Shown: positions 25,698 through 34,947 of the stretch, in pieces
Layout: each line of letters starts with the position of its first letter
Position numbering within the stretch: position 1 is the first letter of the stretch
The notes under the pieces: generated by a model
What the model was told of the DNA's origin: nothing
Seen by the model: the letters and a program-made list of their open reading frames with translations, nothing else
The model's database searches: none
DNA from: Bacillota bacterium
GTDB lineage: Bacteria; Bacillota; Clostridia; Lachnospirales; Lachnospiraceae
Direction of reading: 5' to 3'
NCBI GenBank assembly: GCA_023439505.1
Contig: JAEXNR010000062.1
Location: 1-64,000, forward strand
Length of the DNA stretch: 64,000 bases
Translations under genes and position numbers: made by a program

Positions 25698-25727
25698 GCC
25701 GCGGTATTACCATACTGCGGCTTTTTT
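25698..25727 (+). terminator. Attenuator terminator in the exporter leader
   Basis: GCCGCGGTAT-TACC-ATACTGCGGC (25698-25721; one G-T pair) followed by six T, about 125 nt before the first transporter gene. Its GGTATTACC segment (25703-25711) also occurs at 25594-25602 in the leader ORF and the two can pair nearly completely, giving a candidate antiterminator. Confidence 0.8.
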
Positions 25728-25851
25728 GTGCTCAAAAAAAGTATAAAATCTAAGTCGTTGTTCGTACCATGAGGAAGAATATCAAAAAAGAGCTGTAACT
25801 AACAGTTTATAACACTATATGCATTTGAGGGAATGCGGGAACGGAGAAATA

Positions 25852-27621
25852 ATGAAGTTATCGAAATACATTTTAAAATATTGGTTTGCATATATACTTG
25901 CTTTTCTGTGCATCGTGATTGCCGTATCACTGGATATGTTATCACCCCAGGTTACTGAGCGAGTAATTGATAATGTCATCGTCGGAGGAGATATGGATCT
26001 TCTTCCGAAGCTGCTTATCTTAATCTTTATTATCGGTCTTGGAAGGATGATTTTCCAATACTTAAAGGAGTTTATCTTTGACGTTATAAGTTCAAAAATA
26101 TCGGTTAAAATCCGAAGAGATTTATTTCGTCATATACAGAGTTTGTCATTAAGCTTCTTTGATAAGAACAATACAGGTGAATTAATGTCCCGCGTCAAGG
26201 ATGATGTTGACCATATCTGGTCAGCATTAGGCTTTGTCAGCATGCTAATGATAGAGATTACAATCCATACCTGTATCGTATTATATTGTATGTATCAAAT
26301 CAGTCCTACTCTGGCTATCTTGCCCACTATTATATTACCGTTAATGGGTGGCTTAGCTCTTCTGATGGAAAAGAAGCTAGGAAAGGTATACGAAGCTATC
26401 AGTGAGGAAAATTCAAAGCTAAATCTAGTCGCACAGGAAAACCTATCAGGAGTGAGGACGGTAAAGGCCTTCGCCAGAGAAAAACATGAGATTAAAAAGT
26501 TCCTATCTCATAACCAGAAATATTATGAGCTTAATATGAATCAATCCAAAGTATTTATTAAATATTATCCTTATTTTCAGTTTATAACGAAATTGCTTCC
26601 ATTAGTTTCCATTATATTTGGTGGTTTTCAAGTAATGAAAGGCAATATTACTTTGGGTGCCTTAGGAGCCTTTACCGAGTATTCCATGAATATTGTGTGG
26701 CCTATGGAGATGCTTGGTTGGCTTTCCAACGAATTCGCATCTGCCATCGCTTCTGCTAAGAGAATTAAGAAGTTATATGCTGAGCAACCAGTGATTACAG
26801 AAAACGAGGAACCCGTTGTACTTGATAAGGTAGCAGGTAATATTCAGTTTAATAAGGTATCTTTCTCCTTGTCAGATAAAACCATCCTTTCGGATATCAA
26901 CATTGAGCTATCAGCAGGCAAGACCATCGGTATCATGGGCGCTACCGGAACCGGAAAGAGCTCCATCATAAACCTCTTACAGAGATTCTATGATACCTCT
27001 GAAGGAGAGATTAAGCTTGATGGTGTGAATATTAAAGAGTTAACCTTGAAGCAGCTACGGGAAAGCATCTCTCTGGTAATGCAGGATGTATTCCTATTCT
27101 CAGATACCATCAGTGAGAATGTTAAACTTGGTAAAAAGCACCTTGTTAACGAAGCTGAGATTATCGAAGCTGCTGGGAATGCTCAAGCCAAAGATTTCAT
27201 TGAGAAGATGGAAGAACAATATGAAACCATCGTTGGAGAGCGTGGTGTTGGTTTATCCGGTGGTCAAAAACAGAGAATCAGTATTGCAAGAGCCTTAGCA
27301 AGGAAGGCCCCTATCCTGGTGCTGGATGACTCAACCTCTGCCCTCGATATGGAGACCGAGCTTATGATACAGAGAGCTTTAACACAATTAGACACTACTA
27401 AGATAATTATTGCTCATCGTATTTCCGCTGTCCGCAATGCCGATGAAATTATCATTCTTGAAGATGGTAAAATAGTGGAGCGCGGCACTCATGATAATTT
27501 ATTACAAATGAAAGGCTATTATTATAAAACTTATATGGCGCAATATGGAGATTATTTGAAGGAAAGAGATACTGCTGCTTCATATTCGCTAAAGGAAAGG
27601 AAAGTGGCTGTATGTCAATAA
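25852..27621 (+). CDS. Heterodimeric multidrug ABC exporter subunit (BmrC/LmrC-like)
   Basis: 589 residues: six-helix membrane domain (to ~325) plus ATPase domain. Walker A GATGTGKSS, Q-loop LVMQDVFLFSDTI, signature LSGGQKQR, Walker B LVLDDSTSALD. The catalytic Glu after Walker B is replaced by Asp, the hallmark of the degenerate site in heterodimeric exporters such as BmrCD, LmrCD and TM287/288. ATG 25852 follows CGGAG by 5 nt. Its stop overlaps the start of the partner gene by 10 nt. It likely exports drugs across the membrane as a dimer with the next product; the attenuator leader suggests induction by ribosome-targeting antibiotics. Confidence 0.92.
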   Translation: MKLSKYILKYWFAYILAFLCIVIAVSLDMLSPQVTERVIDNVIVGGDMDLLPKLLILIFIIGLGRMIFQYLKEFIFDVISSKISVKIRRDLFRHIQSLSLSFFDKNNTGELMSRVKDDVDHIWSALGFVSMLMIEITIHTCIVLYCMYQISPTLAILPTIILPLMGGLALLMEKKLGKVYEAISEENSKLNLVAQENLSGVRTVKAFAREKHEIKKFLSHNQKYYELNMNQSKVFIKYYPYFQFITKLLPLVSIIFGGFQVMKGNITLGALGAFTEYSMNIVWPMEMLGWLSNEFASAIASAKRIKKLYAEQPVITENEEPVVLDKVAGNIQFNKVSFSLSDKTILSDINIELSAGKTIGIMGATGTGKSSIINLLQRFYDTSEGEIKLDGVNIKELTLKQLRESISLVMQDVFLFSDTISENVKLGKKHLVNEAEIIEAAGNAQAKDFIEKMEEQYETIVGERGVGLSGGQKQRISIARALARKAPILVLDDSTSALDMETELMIQRALTQLDTTKIIIAHRISAVRNADEIIILEDGKIVERGTHDNLLQMKGYYYKTYMAQYGDYLKERDTAASYSLKERKVAVCQ

Positions 27622-29387
27622 ATTCCATTAAAGAAGACGAGTATTTACATTCCGTCAGTAAAAAGACTACCTTACTGCGATTATTCCGGTATATGCTTTC
27701 CTATAAGGCTCCAATTATTGCTGTAATTATAATTATGCTAATCACAGTAACCATATCCATTCTAAATCCACTTATTATCAAACGTGCAATCGACCTGCAC
27801 ATAGCTAATAAAGATAGGAAGGGATTATTTATACTTGGAGCTTTCGCCTTATCCCTGAATATTATCTTTGTATTCATGGTGAAGCTTCGAATGCTTCTCA
27901 TGGCGAGGATATCCAACAATGTATTACTGACTATCCGCCAGGAGCTATATACCCATATACAGAAGTTGAGTTTTAGCTTTTTTGACAGTAGACCCACGGG
28001 TAAGATACTTGCTAGAATTATTGGAGATGTCAACTCTTTAAAGGATGTACTCTCCAACAGTGTTACCACCTTAATCCCGGATTTTATTACGATCTGTGCT
28101 GTAGTTACGATTATGATGGTGATTAATTGGAAGCTGGCATTTGCATCTCTTATCTCACTCCCTTTTATGATGTTTGGTCTGTGGTTCATTCAAACGAGGT
28201 CCCATAAAAGGTGGCAATTACACAGAAAAAAGAGTTCAAATCTGAATGCCTTCATTCACGAAGATTTGTCCGGTATGAGAATAATTCAAAGTTTTACTGC
28301 TGAGGAGGAGACATCAAATACCTTTGATGAATTATTAAAGGAACATAGAGATTCTTTTATTGGTGCAATTGTCCTTAACGATGCCTTTGGTTCAGTAATT
28401 GATATCAGCTGGGGTGTTGGCTCTATCTCCATGTACTTTGTGGCAGTGAGTATCCTTGGAATTGATGCAGGAAGTGTCGGAACATTGATGGCGTTTGCAA
28501 TGTATATTACCATGTTTTGGCATCCTATTATGAACCTAAGCAACTTCTATAACCAATTAGTTACTAATATCACAGGTGCAGAACGTATCTTTGATATTCT
28601 TGATACCAACCCGGAAGTCTCCGATTCAGAAAACGTAACCGAGCTGCCAGAGATTAAGGGCTCTGTTCATTTTGATCAGGTATCCTTCGCTTATGATGCG
28701 GATACTAAGGTTCTAAATGGTGTAAGTTTTCATATCAATCCGGGCGAAACCATCGCACTTGTAGGGCCCACCGGAGCCGGTAAAACAACAATTGTTAACC
28801 TAATCAGCCGTTTTTATAATGTTCAACAAGGTAATATATACATCGATGGTTTTAATATTAAAGATGTCTCCATCGAGAGCTTAAGAAAGCAGATGGGTAT
28901 CATGACACAGGATAATTTCCTGTTCTCCGGTACCATTGCTGATAATATCCGCTATGGTAAGCTGGATGCTGCCGATGATGAGATTATGGCCGCTGCTAAA
29001 GCGGTAAATGCTCATGACTTCATCATGAAGATGGAAAAAGGTTATGAGACGGAACTTAAAGAACGTGGTGCAGGATTATCCATCGGACAGCGTCAGCTGC
29101 TTGCCTTTGCCAGAACGATGGTCTCCATGCCGAAGATTCTAATTCTTGATGAAGCCACCTCAAGTATTGATACTCACACAGAAGTACTCGTACAACAGGG
29201 GATTGAAACTTTGTTAAAGGGAAGAACCTCCTTCGTCATCGCACACCGTTTATCAACCATCAGAAAGGCAGACCGTATCTTTGTAATTGATGACGGTCAG
29301 ATTAAAGAGGAAGGTAATTCGGATCAGTTAATTGAAAAGAAGGGATTATATTATAATCTTTATATGTCCCAGTTTAAGAATTTGTAG
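27612..29387 (+). CDS. Heterodimeric multidrug ABC exporter subunit (BmrD/LmrD-like)
   Basis: 591 residues with the same two-domain plan. Walker A GPTGAGKTT, Q-loop GIMTQDNFLFSGTI, Walker B LILDEATSSID with intact catalytic Glu, H-loop FVIAHRLSTI. The signature is LSIGQRQL rather than LSGGQ. Paired with the upstream subunit this gives one consensus ATP site (this Walker A/B with the partner LSGGQ) and one degenerate site, as known for the family. ATGTCAATAA overlaps the upstream stop, so translation is coupled. Confidence 0.92.
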   Translation: MSINSIKEDEYLHSVSKKTTLLRLFRYMLSYKAPIIAVIIIMLITVTISILNPLIIKRAIDLHIANKDRKGLFILGAFALSLNIIFVFMVKLRMLLMARISNNVLLTIRQELYTHIQKLSFSFFDSRPTGKILARIIGDVNSLKDVLSNSVTTLIPDFITICAVVTIMMVINWKLAFASLISLPFMMFGLWFIQTRSHKRWQLHRKKSSNLNAFIHEDLSGMRIIQSFTAEEETSNTFDELLKEHRDSFIGAIVLNDAFGSVIDISWGVGSISMYFVAVSILGIDAGSVGTLMAFAMYITMFWHPIMNLSNFYNQLVTNITGAERIFDILDTNPEVSDSENVTELPEIKGSVHFDQVSFAYDADTKVLNGVSFHINPGETIALVGPTGAGKTTIVNLISRFYNVQQGNIYIDGFNIKDVSIESLRKQMGIMTQDNFLFSGTIADNIRYGKLDAADDEIMAAAKAVNAHDFIMKMEKGYETELKERGAGLSIGQRQLLAFARTMVSMPKILILDEATSSIDTHTEVLVQQGIETLLKGRTSFVIAHRLSTIRKADRIFVIDDGQIKEEGNSDQLIEKKGLYYNLYMSQFKNL

Positions 29388-29530
29388 CCTTAAACAGGTT
29401 AATCGAAATCCAGCCTCCGTTTGTGTATGGATCATAATGAAACGCTCAAATCATTGGGAGAGTACATAATTTGGCGGCAAAAAAGCCGAATATAAGAAGA
29501 GGCAGGATTCATTAAGAGAGGAGAAACATT

Positions 29531-30109
29531 ATGGAGATTGAAAAATACATTTCATTTATCGAAGAAGCTGAAAAATTAAAAAATGTGGTCCGGTCAGCAT
29601 GGACAAGCAGCAAACGAAAGGAGAGTACTGCGGAACACTCCTGGCGCCTTGCTCTTTTATCCGGCGTTATTTTTGATTACTTTCCTGAGATGGACTTATC
29701 TAAGATCTTAATTATGAGCCTTATTCATGATATTGGTGAAATCTATGAGGGGGATATCCCAGCTGTATTATCTCCGGATCAAGAAGAGAAGTATCATACG
29801 GAATACCAGGCGGCAAGTTCGGTTTTTTCCTTACTGCCACAACCCCAGGCAAGCAGGATGATGGACATTTGGATTGAATATAATAATAACGTCACACCGG
29901 AAGCAAAACTGGTTAAGGCACTGGATAAAGCGGAAACGATTATTCAACATAACCAGGGGGATAATCCGCCCGATTTTAATTATCAATTTAATTTAGACTA
30001 TGGCAAAGATTATTTTGATGGTAATGAAACTTTAAAACAGCTTCGGATGATTATAGATGAAAAAACACGGCAAAAATTCGATAGAACAAAAGAGGATACA
30101 AATAGATAA
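29531..30109 (+). CDS. HD-domain phosphohydrolase (YfbR-like)
   Basis: 192 residues. HD-superfamily metal motifs are complete: STAEHSWRLALL (His), LIHDIGEIYEGDIP (HD), and KALDKAETIIQHNQ (late Asp). This matches small HD proteins of the YfbR/HDDC2 group, which are 5'-deoxynucleotidases. Cytosolic; ATG follows AGAGGAG. It has no functional link to the exporter operon upstream beyond position. A terminator follows at once. Confidence 0.87.
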   Translation: MEIEKYISFIEEAEKLKNVVRSAWTSSKRKESTAEHSWRLALLSGVIFDYFPEMDLSKILIMSLIHDIGEIYEGDIPAVLSPDQEEKYHTEYQAASSVFSLLPQPQASRMMDIWIEYNNNVTPEAKLVKALDKAETIIQHNQGDNPPDFNYQFNLDYGKDYFDGNETLKQLRMIIDEKTRQKFDRTKEDTNR

Positions 30110-30120
30110 TTAATTTATAA

Positions 30121-30152
30121 AAAGCTTCTTCAAAAATTGGAAGAAGCTTTTT
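30121..30152 (+). terminator. Terminator of the HD gene
   Basis: AAAGCTTCTTC (30121-30131), 8-nt loop, GAAGAAGCTTT (30140-30150), then TT. Confidence 0.75.
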
Positions 30153-30451
30153 AAGTATAGTCAGGATACGGCATACCATAAGTTGATAATAAAGCCAAAT
30201 AATTATTTGAATATACGGTACAACGAAATTATTGTAGAATTATGTAAGGAAAGAAGAAGGTATCTAAAAAGATTGGCATTATTTGGCACAGAATATGAAA
30301 AAGATGGTCTCATTTTATTGTGATGTATTGTCGTCTGCGATTGATATATTGTCCGGGAGAAAATAATATTCTACTAAGTCTGGTAAGTTTAGATAAAATT
30401 TGATAATATAGATACCAGTCTATATAAACTCATTATTTGGAAGGTGAATCC
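30153..30451. other. Intergenic region before the Fe-S protein
   Basis: AT-rich with no gene. A possible -10 (GATAAT at ~30402) lies ~45 nt before the coding start, but no good -35 is seen. Confidence 0.35.
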
Positions 30452-31729
30452 ATGGGACATATTACAAGTAAAGATGCCTATAAGAATTTAGAAGAAAGAA
30501 TCAATTGGTTTACACAAGGGGCGCCGCCATCAGAAAGTCTGTATAAAATCTTGCAGGTTCTGTATACAGAAAAAGAAGCCAAATGGGTCGCATTATTGCC
30601 GGTTCGTCCATTTACTGCAAAAAAGGCAGCCAGAATCTGGAATACCAGTGAAGGAAAGGCAGAAGCTTTTTTAGAACATCTTTGCGAAAAGGCGTTACTT
30701 GTGGATTCGTATTATGAAGGGGTACGTCAATTTGTAATGCCTCCGCCAATGGCAGGATTTATTGAATTTGCATTAATGCGTACAAGAGGTGATATTGATC
30801 AGAAATATTTAGGTGAATTGTATTATCAGTATATGAATGTAGAGGAAGACTTCGTTAAGGATTTATTTTTTGCAACAGAGACGCATCTTGGGCGGGTTTA
30901 TGTGCAGGAACCAATCCTGACGAATGAAAATACAATTCATATTTTGGATTATGAAAGAGCTAGCCATATTATAGAAGAAGCATCTCATATCGGACTTGGA
31001 ACTTGTTATTGCAGACACAAGATGCTTCATGCAGGCCATCCCTGTGAAATAAATGCTCCGTTGGATGTGTGCCTCACCTTTGGAAATGTTGCCCGCTCTC
31101 TTGCGGAAAATGGACATCATGCGAGATTAATTGATAAGAAAGAGGCTATGGATGTATTGGAACGCTCTTATGCAGCAAATCTGGTACAAATTGGGGAGAA
31201 TGTTCGCCAGGACCCGGCTTTTATCTGTAATTGCTGCGGATGCTGCTGTGAAGCTTTGCAGGCAGCCAGAAAATTCAGCCCAATGCAGCCGGTGGCAACC
31301 ACAAATTATATACCTGAGGTTTCAAAGGAATGCGTAGGGTGCGGTAAGTGTGAAAAGGTATGCCCGGTCTTAGCAGTTTCTATGAAAAAGGACAAAGAGG
31401 GAAAGGCGGTAGCTGTAATCGATGGTGAGGTATGCCTTGGCTGCGGCGTATGCGTACGAAGTTGTCCCAAAAATGCCATTCAATTAGCACAAAGAAAGAT
31501 ACAGGTCATTACCCCGGTGAATAGTACACATAGATTTGTACTTCAGGCAATTGAAAAAGGAACCCTCCAAAATCTCATATTTGATAATCAGGCATTTGCC
31601 AACCATCGGGCGATGGCGGCCGTGCTTGGCGTTATTCTGAAATTACCGCCCATAAAGCAGATGATGGCGAGTAAACAGTTTAAATCAATTTATTTGGATA
31701 AATTGTTGTCAAAGAAAAGCGTGAAGTAA
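30452..31729 (+). CDS. 4Fe-4S ferredoxin-domain protein
   Basis: 425 residues. The N-terminal ~140 residues look like a winged-helix or helical domain. Cysteines follow in clusters: GTCYCRHKMLHAG near residue 190, CNCCGCCCEA near 270, then two ferredoxin motifs CVGCGKCEKVCP (~298) and CLGCGVCVRSCP (~332) for two 4Fe-4S clusters. The first two clusters could bind further iron or a metal. Probably a cytosolic electron-transfer or redox-sensing protein; the partner is unknown. Start ATG 30452 has AAGGTG upstream; an in-frame TTG at 30437 is less likely. Confidence 0.85.
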   Translation: MGHITSKDAYKNLEERINWFTQGAPPSESLYKILQVLYTEKEAKWVALLPVRPFTAKKAARIWNTSEGKAEAFLEHLCEKALLVDSYYEGVRQFVMPPPMAGFIEFALMRTRGDIDQKYLGELYYQYMNVEEDFVKDLFFATETHLGRVYVQEPILTNENTIHILDYERASHIIEEASHIGLGTCYCRHKMLHAGHPCEINAPLDVCLTFGNVARSLAENGHHARLIDKKEAMDVLERSYAANLVQIGENVRQDPAFICNCCGCCCEALQAARKFSPMQPVATTNYIPEVSKECVGCGKCEKVCPVLAVSMKKDKEGKAVAVIDGEVCLGCGVCVRSCPKNAIQLAQRKIQVITPVNSTHRFVLQAIEKGTLQNLIFDNQAFANHRAMAAVLGVILKLPPIKQMMASKQFKSIYLDKLLSKKSVK

Positions 31730-31919
31730 AAGTTATAATGTCTCCGCCTGCCAAGGCACAGAACCACAAAATTTTAGTTATGACTCCTTCCTGCGCGGCT
31801 CTAAAAGCGTTTCTCAATGTTCATCATTCGGAAGAATTGACAGAGAGGATTAACTGGGTGCTTTTTTCGGAGAGGATATCCGAATCAGAGAAGCACCGCA
31901 AGAAATGAGGAGATAGAAG

Positions 31920-32258
31920 ATGAAAATAAGAAATAATTATACCTGTCCCTTAGAAATTGTACATGATTTGTTAAAGGGAAAATGGAAATCAATTTTAATA
32001 TTTCAGCTAAGAAATGGAAGGCAGACATTTTCGGAGTTAAAGCATGGAATTAAAGGTATCACAGAAAAAATGCTGCTTGAGCAGCTTAGAGAATTACAGG
32101 AATATAAAATCATTGACAAGAACTGCTATGAAGGGTATCCGCTTCATGTGGAATATTTTCTTACGGATCGGGGATATCGGCTTTTGGAGGCTGTTCTTAT
32201 TATGCAGGAAATTGGCAAAGCCTATTTGAAGGAACAAAATCAGGCAGAGCCTTCCTAA
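31920..32258 (+). CDS. HxlR-family regulator
   Basis: 112 residues, the whole being a winged helix: YTCPLEIVHDLLKGKWKSIL IFQLRNGRQTFSELKHGIKG ITEKMLLEQLRELQ... Cys at residue 9 sits where redox- or electrophile-sensing HxlR proteins (HypR, YodB) have their reactive Cys. It precedes an isochorismatase-family hydrolase, with a palindrome in the gap, so it likely controls that gene and itself. Confidence 0.92.
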   Translation: MKIRNNYTCPLEIVHDLLKGKWKSILIFQLRNGRQTFSELKHGIKGITEKMLLEQLRELQEYKIIDKNCYEGYPLHVEYFLTDRGYRLLEAVLIMQEIGKAYLKEQNQAEPS

Positions 32259-32296
32259 GATGAAGGAAGACTCCGAAATGTTTGATACCTACAAAA

Positions 32297-32313
32297 AAGT
32301 AAGTAATTTACTT
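32297..32313. promoter_or_regulatory. Operator-like palindrome between hxlR and the hydrolase
   Basis: AAGTAA-gtaat-TTACTT, a perfect inverted repeat ~60 nt before the isochorismatase start. Spacing and AT-rich dyad fit an HxlR/YodB-type site (inference). Confidence 0.55.
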
Positions 32314-32372
32314 CCTGCTTTTCCTGTATTAAACTTTCATTACTGTATTTAATAAAATAAGAAATGAGGTAA

Positions 32373-32930
32373 ATGAAAGTGAAATATGGTTTGGTTCTGG
32401 TAGATATACAAAAGGATTATTTTCGAGACGGAAAATATGAATTGGTTCATTCCGAGCAGGCGGCGATTCAGGCGAGTAAAATTCTTGCTTTTTTTCGAGA
32501 GCGGAATTGGCCGGTATTTCATGTACGTCACATTAGTGTGAATCCGGGTGCTGTATTTTTTTTACCGGGTACCGTGGGGGCAGAATTTTATAAAGATTGC
32601 TGTCCTCTTGAGGGCGAAGAACTCATCATTAAGCATAGACCGGATAGCTTTATGGGTACGAAGTTGAATGAAAAGCTGAAGGAGAAAGAGGTTGATGCAC
32701 TGGCGGTATGTGGTATGATGACACATATGTGTATTGATACAACGGTCAGGGCCGCGGCAAATTATGGTTTCTCTTCGGATCTGATTGAAGATGCATGTGC
32801 GACAAGAGATTTGGAATGGGAAGACAGCACGATAGCGGCAGACCAGGTTCAGAATGCATACATGGCGGCATTATCCGGTACTTTTGCCAGGATTTATAAG
32901 GCAGAAGCCTGGATTAAGGAGCATTCATAA
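32373..32930 (+). CDS. Isochorismatase-family cysteine hydrolase
   Basis: 185 residues. The catalytic triad is visible: Asp in LVLVDIQKDYF, Lys in IIKHRPDSF, and Cys in CGMMTHMCIDTTVRAAANYG F. The family cleaves amides or vinyl ethers, for example nicotinamidase-like or isochorismatase reactions; the substrate is open. Pairing with an HxlR regulator suggests induction by electrophiles or quinones. Confidence 0.9.
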   Translation: MKVKYGLVLVDIQKDYFRDGKYELVHSEQAAIQASKILAFFRERNWPVFHVRHISVNPGAVFFLPGTVGAEFYKDCCPLEGEELIIKHRPDSFMGTKLNEKLKEKEVDALAVCGMMTHMCIDTTVRAAANYGFSSDLIEDACATRDLEWEDSTIAADQVQNAYMAALSGTFARIYKAEAWIKEHS

Positions 32931-33046
32931 GGACGATCTCATTTGAGCTTTGGTTACTGGTCTGCTTGTGCATCTACATTATGATTTTGACTGAAAAATA
33001 ATTCCAATCAGCCGGAATTCCAAACCGTTGCATCATTTGTACAGAT

Positions 33047-33865
33047 TTATCTGTTTTTCTCGGTACGTGCAAAGAAAAAGGTACCGATAATCAGAAATAC
33101 AACGGTGAGAGAAACAATAATAATCAGGCTGATGACAGGGTTGAACAGTACCACACTCGCATATTGTGGAGTTCCTGCATATACGACAGCCCGGGTAAGA
33201 TCAAGACAATAGGTCATCGGCATGATACGGGATAATACGTATAAAATACCGGATGAATGAGTGATCGGAATGATAGCCCCTGAAAGAAACATTTGCGGCA
33301 TGGTGATCATCATCACAGCCATATTCGCCATTTTGTTGCTTTTTATCAGCCCGATGACAAGCATGGCCAAAGCGCCGGCGGATAAACACATGAGGGGTGA
33401 GATCAGTAATATCAACAGGTATTGTCCGACTGTCAGGGAAATCCCCATAAAGAGACCGATAATAATAGTTCCAAACATTCCAAGAATTGCAGCGAAGGAG
33501 GAACCAAGAATCTTGCCGATCACAATCGAATAGCGGGATATGGGGGAAATCATCACTTCCTGTGTGAAATCTGTTACATGGTCTTCCACCAGGGAGGAGA
33601 TCCCGGAGGCGGTTGTCATAAACAGCATGTTCACAAGCATACCGATTAGCATATATTGATTGTAATCAAAGCCAAGTCCTCCCGCCATGTTCTGAGAAAG
33701 ACTTCCTCCCAGCATGCCCATCATAATGAGCGGCATAGCAAGACTCATAATCAGCATTCCGGGTGATTTGAAAAATAAAGTGATATCACGGGATAAAATT
33801 GTAATTACTACATTTACCTCTCGAAAGAGTTTTGGAACCGGCTTTTTTAATGTCATTTCATTCAT
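33047..33865 (-). CDS. ABC-2 type exporter permease
   Basis: 272 residues with six hydrophobic segments, including the ABC-2 signature zone (LMCLSAGALAMLVIGLI, MPQMFLSGAIIPITH). Pairs with the ATPase gene whose stop it overlaps by 4 nt. DrrB-like layout: probable efflux of a hydrophobic compound or antibiotic. Confidence 0.88.
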   Translation of the reverse strand: MNEMTLKKPVPKLFREVNVVITILSRDITLFFKSPGMLIMSLAMPLIMMGMLGGSLSQNMAGGLGFDYNQYMLIGMLVNMLFMTTASGISSLVEDHVTDFTQEVMISPISRYSIVIGKILGSSFAAILGMFGTIIIGLFMGISLTVGQYLLILLISPLMCLSAGALAMLVIGLIKSNKMANMAVMMITMPQMFLSGAIIPITHSSGILYVLSRIMPMTYCLDLTRAVVYAGTPQYASVVLFNPVISLIIIVSLTVVFLIIGTFFFARTEKNR

Positions 33866-34809
33866 GCGATTTCTCCTCCTGTTCTTAATAAATATTCGAT
33901 ATAAGCGTCTTCCAGTGTTGGCTCCTGCATTTTAAGAAGCGTCAGCTTTGTTTTGAGCTTCGCGATAAGCTCTTGTGCTGTCATATCCTGATAAGGTACA
34001 ATAACATGATCTTCTACGCGATGAACCATTCCAAGAGCAGACAATTCATTGGTAAGAGCCAGGCGATTATCAGAATCCAGGATAACTTCCTGCCTTAATA
34101 AGTTCTGTTTCATATAATCAGGAGTACCGTCAAAGGCAATGAGTCCTTTATTGATAATACAAACCCTGTCCACATGCTCCGCCTCATCGATATAATGGGT
34201 GGTTAAAAATATGGTAGTGCCATGCTCTCTCCTGACTGTACTGATATAGTCCCATAACCCACGCCGGCTTACTGCATCCAGCCCTTGAGTCGGCTCATCA
34301 AGAAACAGAATTTTCGGTGTGTGAATGAGGCTTCGAATAATTTCAAATTTGCGCTGCATTCCGCCGGAAAGCTTTTTCACCGGTTTAAACAAAGCATCTT
34401 GTATACCGATGATTTCAGCAAGCTCCAGAACCTTACGGCGATATTCCTTTGGCATCATTTTAAAGGTCGGACGATAGCCATACATGCCATATAAACAGGC
34501 ATGAAACCGGATGTTTTCTTCTGCTGAGAGCTGGGAATCAAGACTGGGCTGCTGGAAAATAATACCTACATTCTCACGTACATGCTTCGCTTCCTTATCA
34601 ATTTCAAAGCCTGCGATGGACACTGCGCCTGACGTTTTGGAAAGGGTGGTGGTCAGGATTGATATGGTAGTTGTTTTTCCTGCACCGTTTGGTCCGAGAA
34701 AAGCAAAGAATTCCCCCTCTTCTACATCAAAGTTAATTCCTTTTACGGATGGTGTTTTTGCCTTGTCATATTGTTTGATCAGATGATCTACATGAATCAT
34801 TTTCTCCAT
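33862..34809 (-). CDS. ABC exporter ATPase (DrrA-like)
   Basis: 315 residues. Walker A GPNGAGKTT, Q-loop IIFQQPSLD, signature LSGGMQRK, Walker B ILFLDEPTQGLD, H-loop FLTTHYIDEAE. A C-terminal ~80-residue extension of the DUF4162 kind (LEDAYIEYLLR) is typical of DrrA/daunorubicin-type exporters. First gene of a two-gene operon with the permease. Four 11-bp repeats upstream suggest direct control by the neighbouring response regulator. Confidence 0.9.
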   Translation of the reverse strand: MEKMIHVDHLIKQYDKAKTPSVKGINFDVEEGEFFAFLGPNGAGKTTTISILTTTLSKTSGAVSIAGFEIDKEAKHVRENVGIIFQQPSLDSQLSAEENIRFHACLYGMYGYRPTFKMMPKEYRRKVLELAEIIGIQDALFKPVKKLSGGMQRKFEIIRSLIHTPKILFLDEPTQGLDAVSRRGLWDYISTVRREHGTTIFLTTHYIDEAEHVDRVCIINKGLIAFDGTPDYMKQNLLRQEVILDSDNRLALTNELSALGMVHRVEDHVIVPYQDMTAQELIAKLKTKLTLLKMQEPTLEDAYIEYLLRTGGEIA

Positions 34810-34900
34810 AATATACCTCGTTTCTGCGCTGCCGCTTATTTATTTCTTAGATAAAAAAATGAACCTCTGTTAAACAATAACCATATCATACAGTCATTGA

Positions 34901-34944
34901 TTAAACAGAGGTTAAACATAAGTTAAACGGAATGTAAACGGATG
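34901..34944 (-). promoter_or_regulatory. Four 11-bp direct repeats, OmpR/PhoB-type boxes
   Basis: TTAAACAGAGG, TTAAACATAAG, TTAAACGGAAT, GTAAACGGATG at exact 11-bp steps, between the kinase gene and the ABC operon. A possible -10 (TATGAT on the minus strand, ~34886) lies downstream at activator distance. Two similar half-sites with 11-bp spacing (ATAAAC, TTAAAC at 36713-36729) precede the regulator gene. Confidence 0.75.
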
Positions 34945-34947
34945 AAA

